A stretch of DNA of 5,916 nucleotides from Acidimicrobiia bacterium. Lineage in GTDB: Bacteria; Actinomycetota; Acidimicrobiia; Spongiisociales; UBA5794. A program made the position numbers and the translations under genes. Where the stretch lies: assembly GCA_030598905.1 (NCBI GenBank), contig JAUVPA010000117.1, forward strand, positions 1-5,916. The letters are read 5' to 3'. The notes under the pieces were generated by a model. That model did not search any database and was not told the DNA's origin. It worked only from the letters and a program-made list of their open reading frames with translations. Positions 5,410-5,916 of this stretch are shown here, piece by piece (position 1 is the stretch's first letter; every line of letters starts with the position of its first letter).

Positions 5410-5916
5410 TCAGCCGGGGAGGCCCCAGTCGTCAGGCTTCGGTTCGTCCTGTTCCTGCTCGCTGGGCTCGTCATTTGCGAACGGGACGGGGTCGGGTATC
5501 GCTTCTTCATCCAATGTCGGCTCGGCGCCGACCGACGATTCGTCCTCGGCCGATGCATCCACTCCGGTCGGCGGCAGGGGGAACTCCCACCCCGGTGGCA
5601 CGTCTTCCTCGTGAACGACCATTGCCGGCGGCAGCAACGAGAGCGACTGCGCCTCGCCGCGGCGCAACTCCCATCCTCCGACGAGCCATGCTCCGACTCC
5701 CCACACCAGCCCGACGAGAAACGCCAGCCCCGCCACCCACGACACAACACCGCCCACCAGCGGGAAGAACCAGATGGTGAGCCGCCAGATGAGAGCACCG
5801 AGAAGAAAGGCGCCGAACAAGCCGCCACGATGACGGAGGACGAAGTTGCCGAGCGCAGTCACCGCTGGAACCGGTCCGACGACCAGCCCCAACAAGATGG
5901 CGACGAGCAGCGCTCC
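5410..5916 (-). CDS. C-terminal part of a membrane protein with an acidic Pro-rich tail (5' end off the window)
   Basis: The last 168 residues of a protein whose start lies beyond the right edge. The frame stays open to position 5916, so the TTG at 5895 is most likely an internal Leu codon. Hydrophobic segments lie at about residues 2-22, 31-54 and 56-82, with GALIWRLTIWFFPLVGG and WVAGLAFLVGLVWGVGAW as recognisable parts, followed by WELRRGEA at the membrane edge. From about residue 100 a soluble tail begins, rich in Glu, Asp and Pro (EEDVPPGWEFPLPP, then repeated acidic patches) and ending PKPDDWGLPG. The helical part with an LGNFVLRHRGGL-type linker vaguely recalls the C-terminal membrane regions attached to polymer-forming (bactofilin-like) domains in some Gram-positives. 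That is a guess, because any such domain would be upstream, outside the window. Its stop codon is only 7 bp from that of the convergent four-helix protein. Confidence 0.65.
   Translation of the reverse strand, partial: GALLVAILLGLVVGPVPAVTALGNFVLRHRGGLFGAFLLGALIWRLTIWFFPLVGGVVSWVAGLAFLVGLVWGVGAWLVGGWELRRGEAQSLSLLPPAMVVHEEDVPPGWEFPLPPTGVDASAEDESSVGAEPTLDEEAIPDPVPFANDEPSEQEQDEPKPDDWGLPG

Noticed and set aside
5893..5895. TTG as the start of the right-hand minus-strand gene
   Set aside because: The frame continues without a stop to the window edge and the added residues (GALLVAI) extend the hydrophobic helix, so this is most likely an internal leucine.

Overview
The window is a compact, high-GC stretch of bacterial chromosome with strong G/C preference at third codon positions, GTG starts and weak promoters. 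Together with a DtxR-like metalloregulator and several actinobacterial-looking membrane proteins, this suggests an actinomycete-type organism (Actinomycetota, possibly Acidimicrobiia-like). The taxonomic placement is inference only; there is no rRNA or tRNA here to test it.

Layout. Positions 2-346 (+) hold the C-terminal 114 residues of a protein whose start lies off the left edge; it is perhaps related to TadE/TadG-like pilus-assembly proteins. Convergent to it, 403-1059 (-), is a complete DtxR/MntR-family metal-dependent repressor. A 155-bp divergent intergenic region (1060-1214) separates the repressor from a three-gene ferric-iron ABC importer: a lipoprotein substrate-binding protein (1215-2225), a fused two-domain permease (2225-3859) and an ATPase (3856-4866). 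Consecutive genes overlap by 1 and 4 bases, so this is clearly one translationally coupled operon. Downstream are a 25-bp perfect hairpin, a small four-helix membrane protein of unknown function (4929-5402, +), and, convergent with only 7 bp between stop codons, the C-terminal part of another membrane protein with an acidic, proline-rich tail (5410-5916, -) that runs off the right edge.

How the parts work together. The transporter is an FbpABC/AfuABC-type system: the lipoprotein captures Fe3+ outside the membrane, the 12-helix permease passes it inward, and the ATPase powers the step. The divergent regulator is the obvious candidate sensor of intracellular metal that represses the operon and/or itself. 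The intergenic region carries a degenerate DtxR-like box, a perfect CACTAC-TGTC-GTAGTG inverted repeat, and a 13-bp tandem repeat that duplicates the Shine-Dalgarno region of the first transporter gene.

Most notable points. (1) The regulator's metal site looks MntR-like (Glu11, Glu100, Glu103) but lacks the histidine usual at the last position of the primary site (Thr104). (2) The binding protein keeps the iron-binding Tyr-Tyr pair but lacks the His and Glu ligands of classical FbpA. (3) The inverted repeat and the duplicated SD unit in the control region are unexplained. No mobile element, CRISPR array, tRNA or rRNA was seen. This looks like an ordinary metal-homeostasis locus with some unusual details, not a wholly new system.
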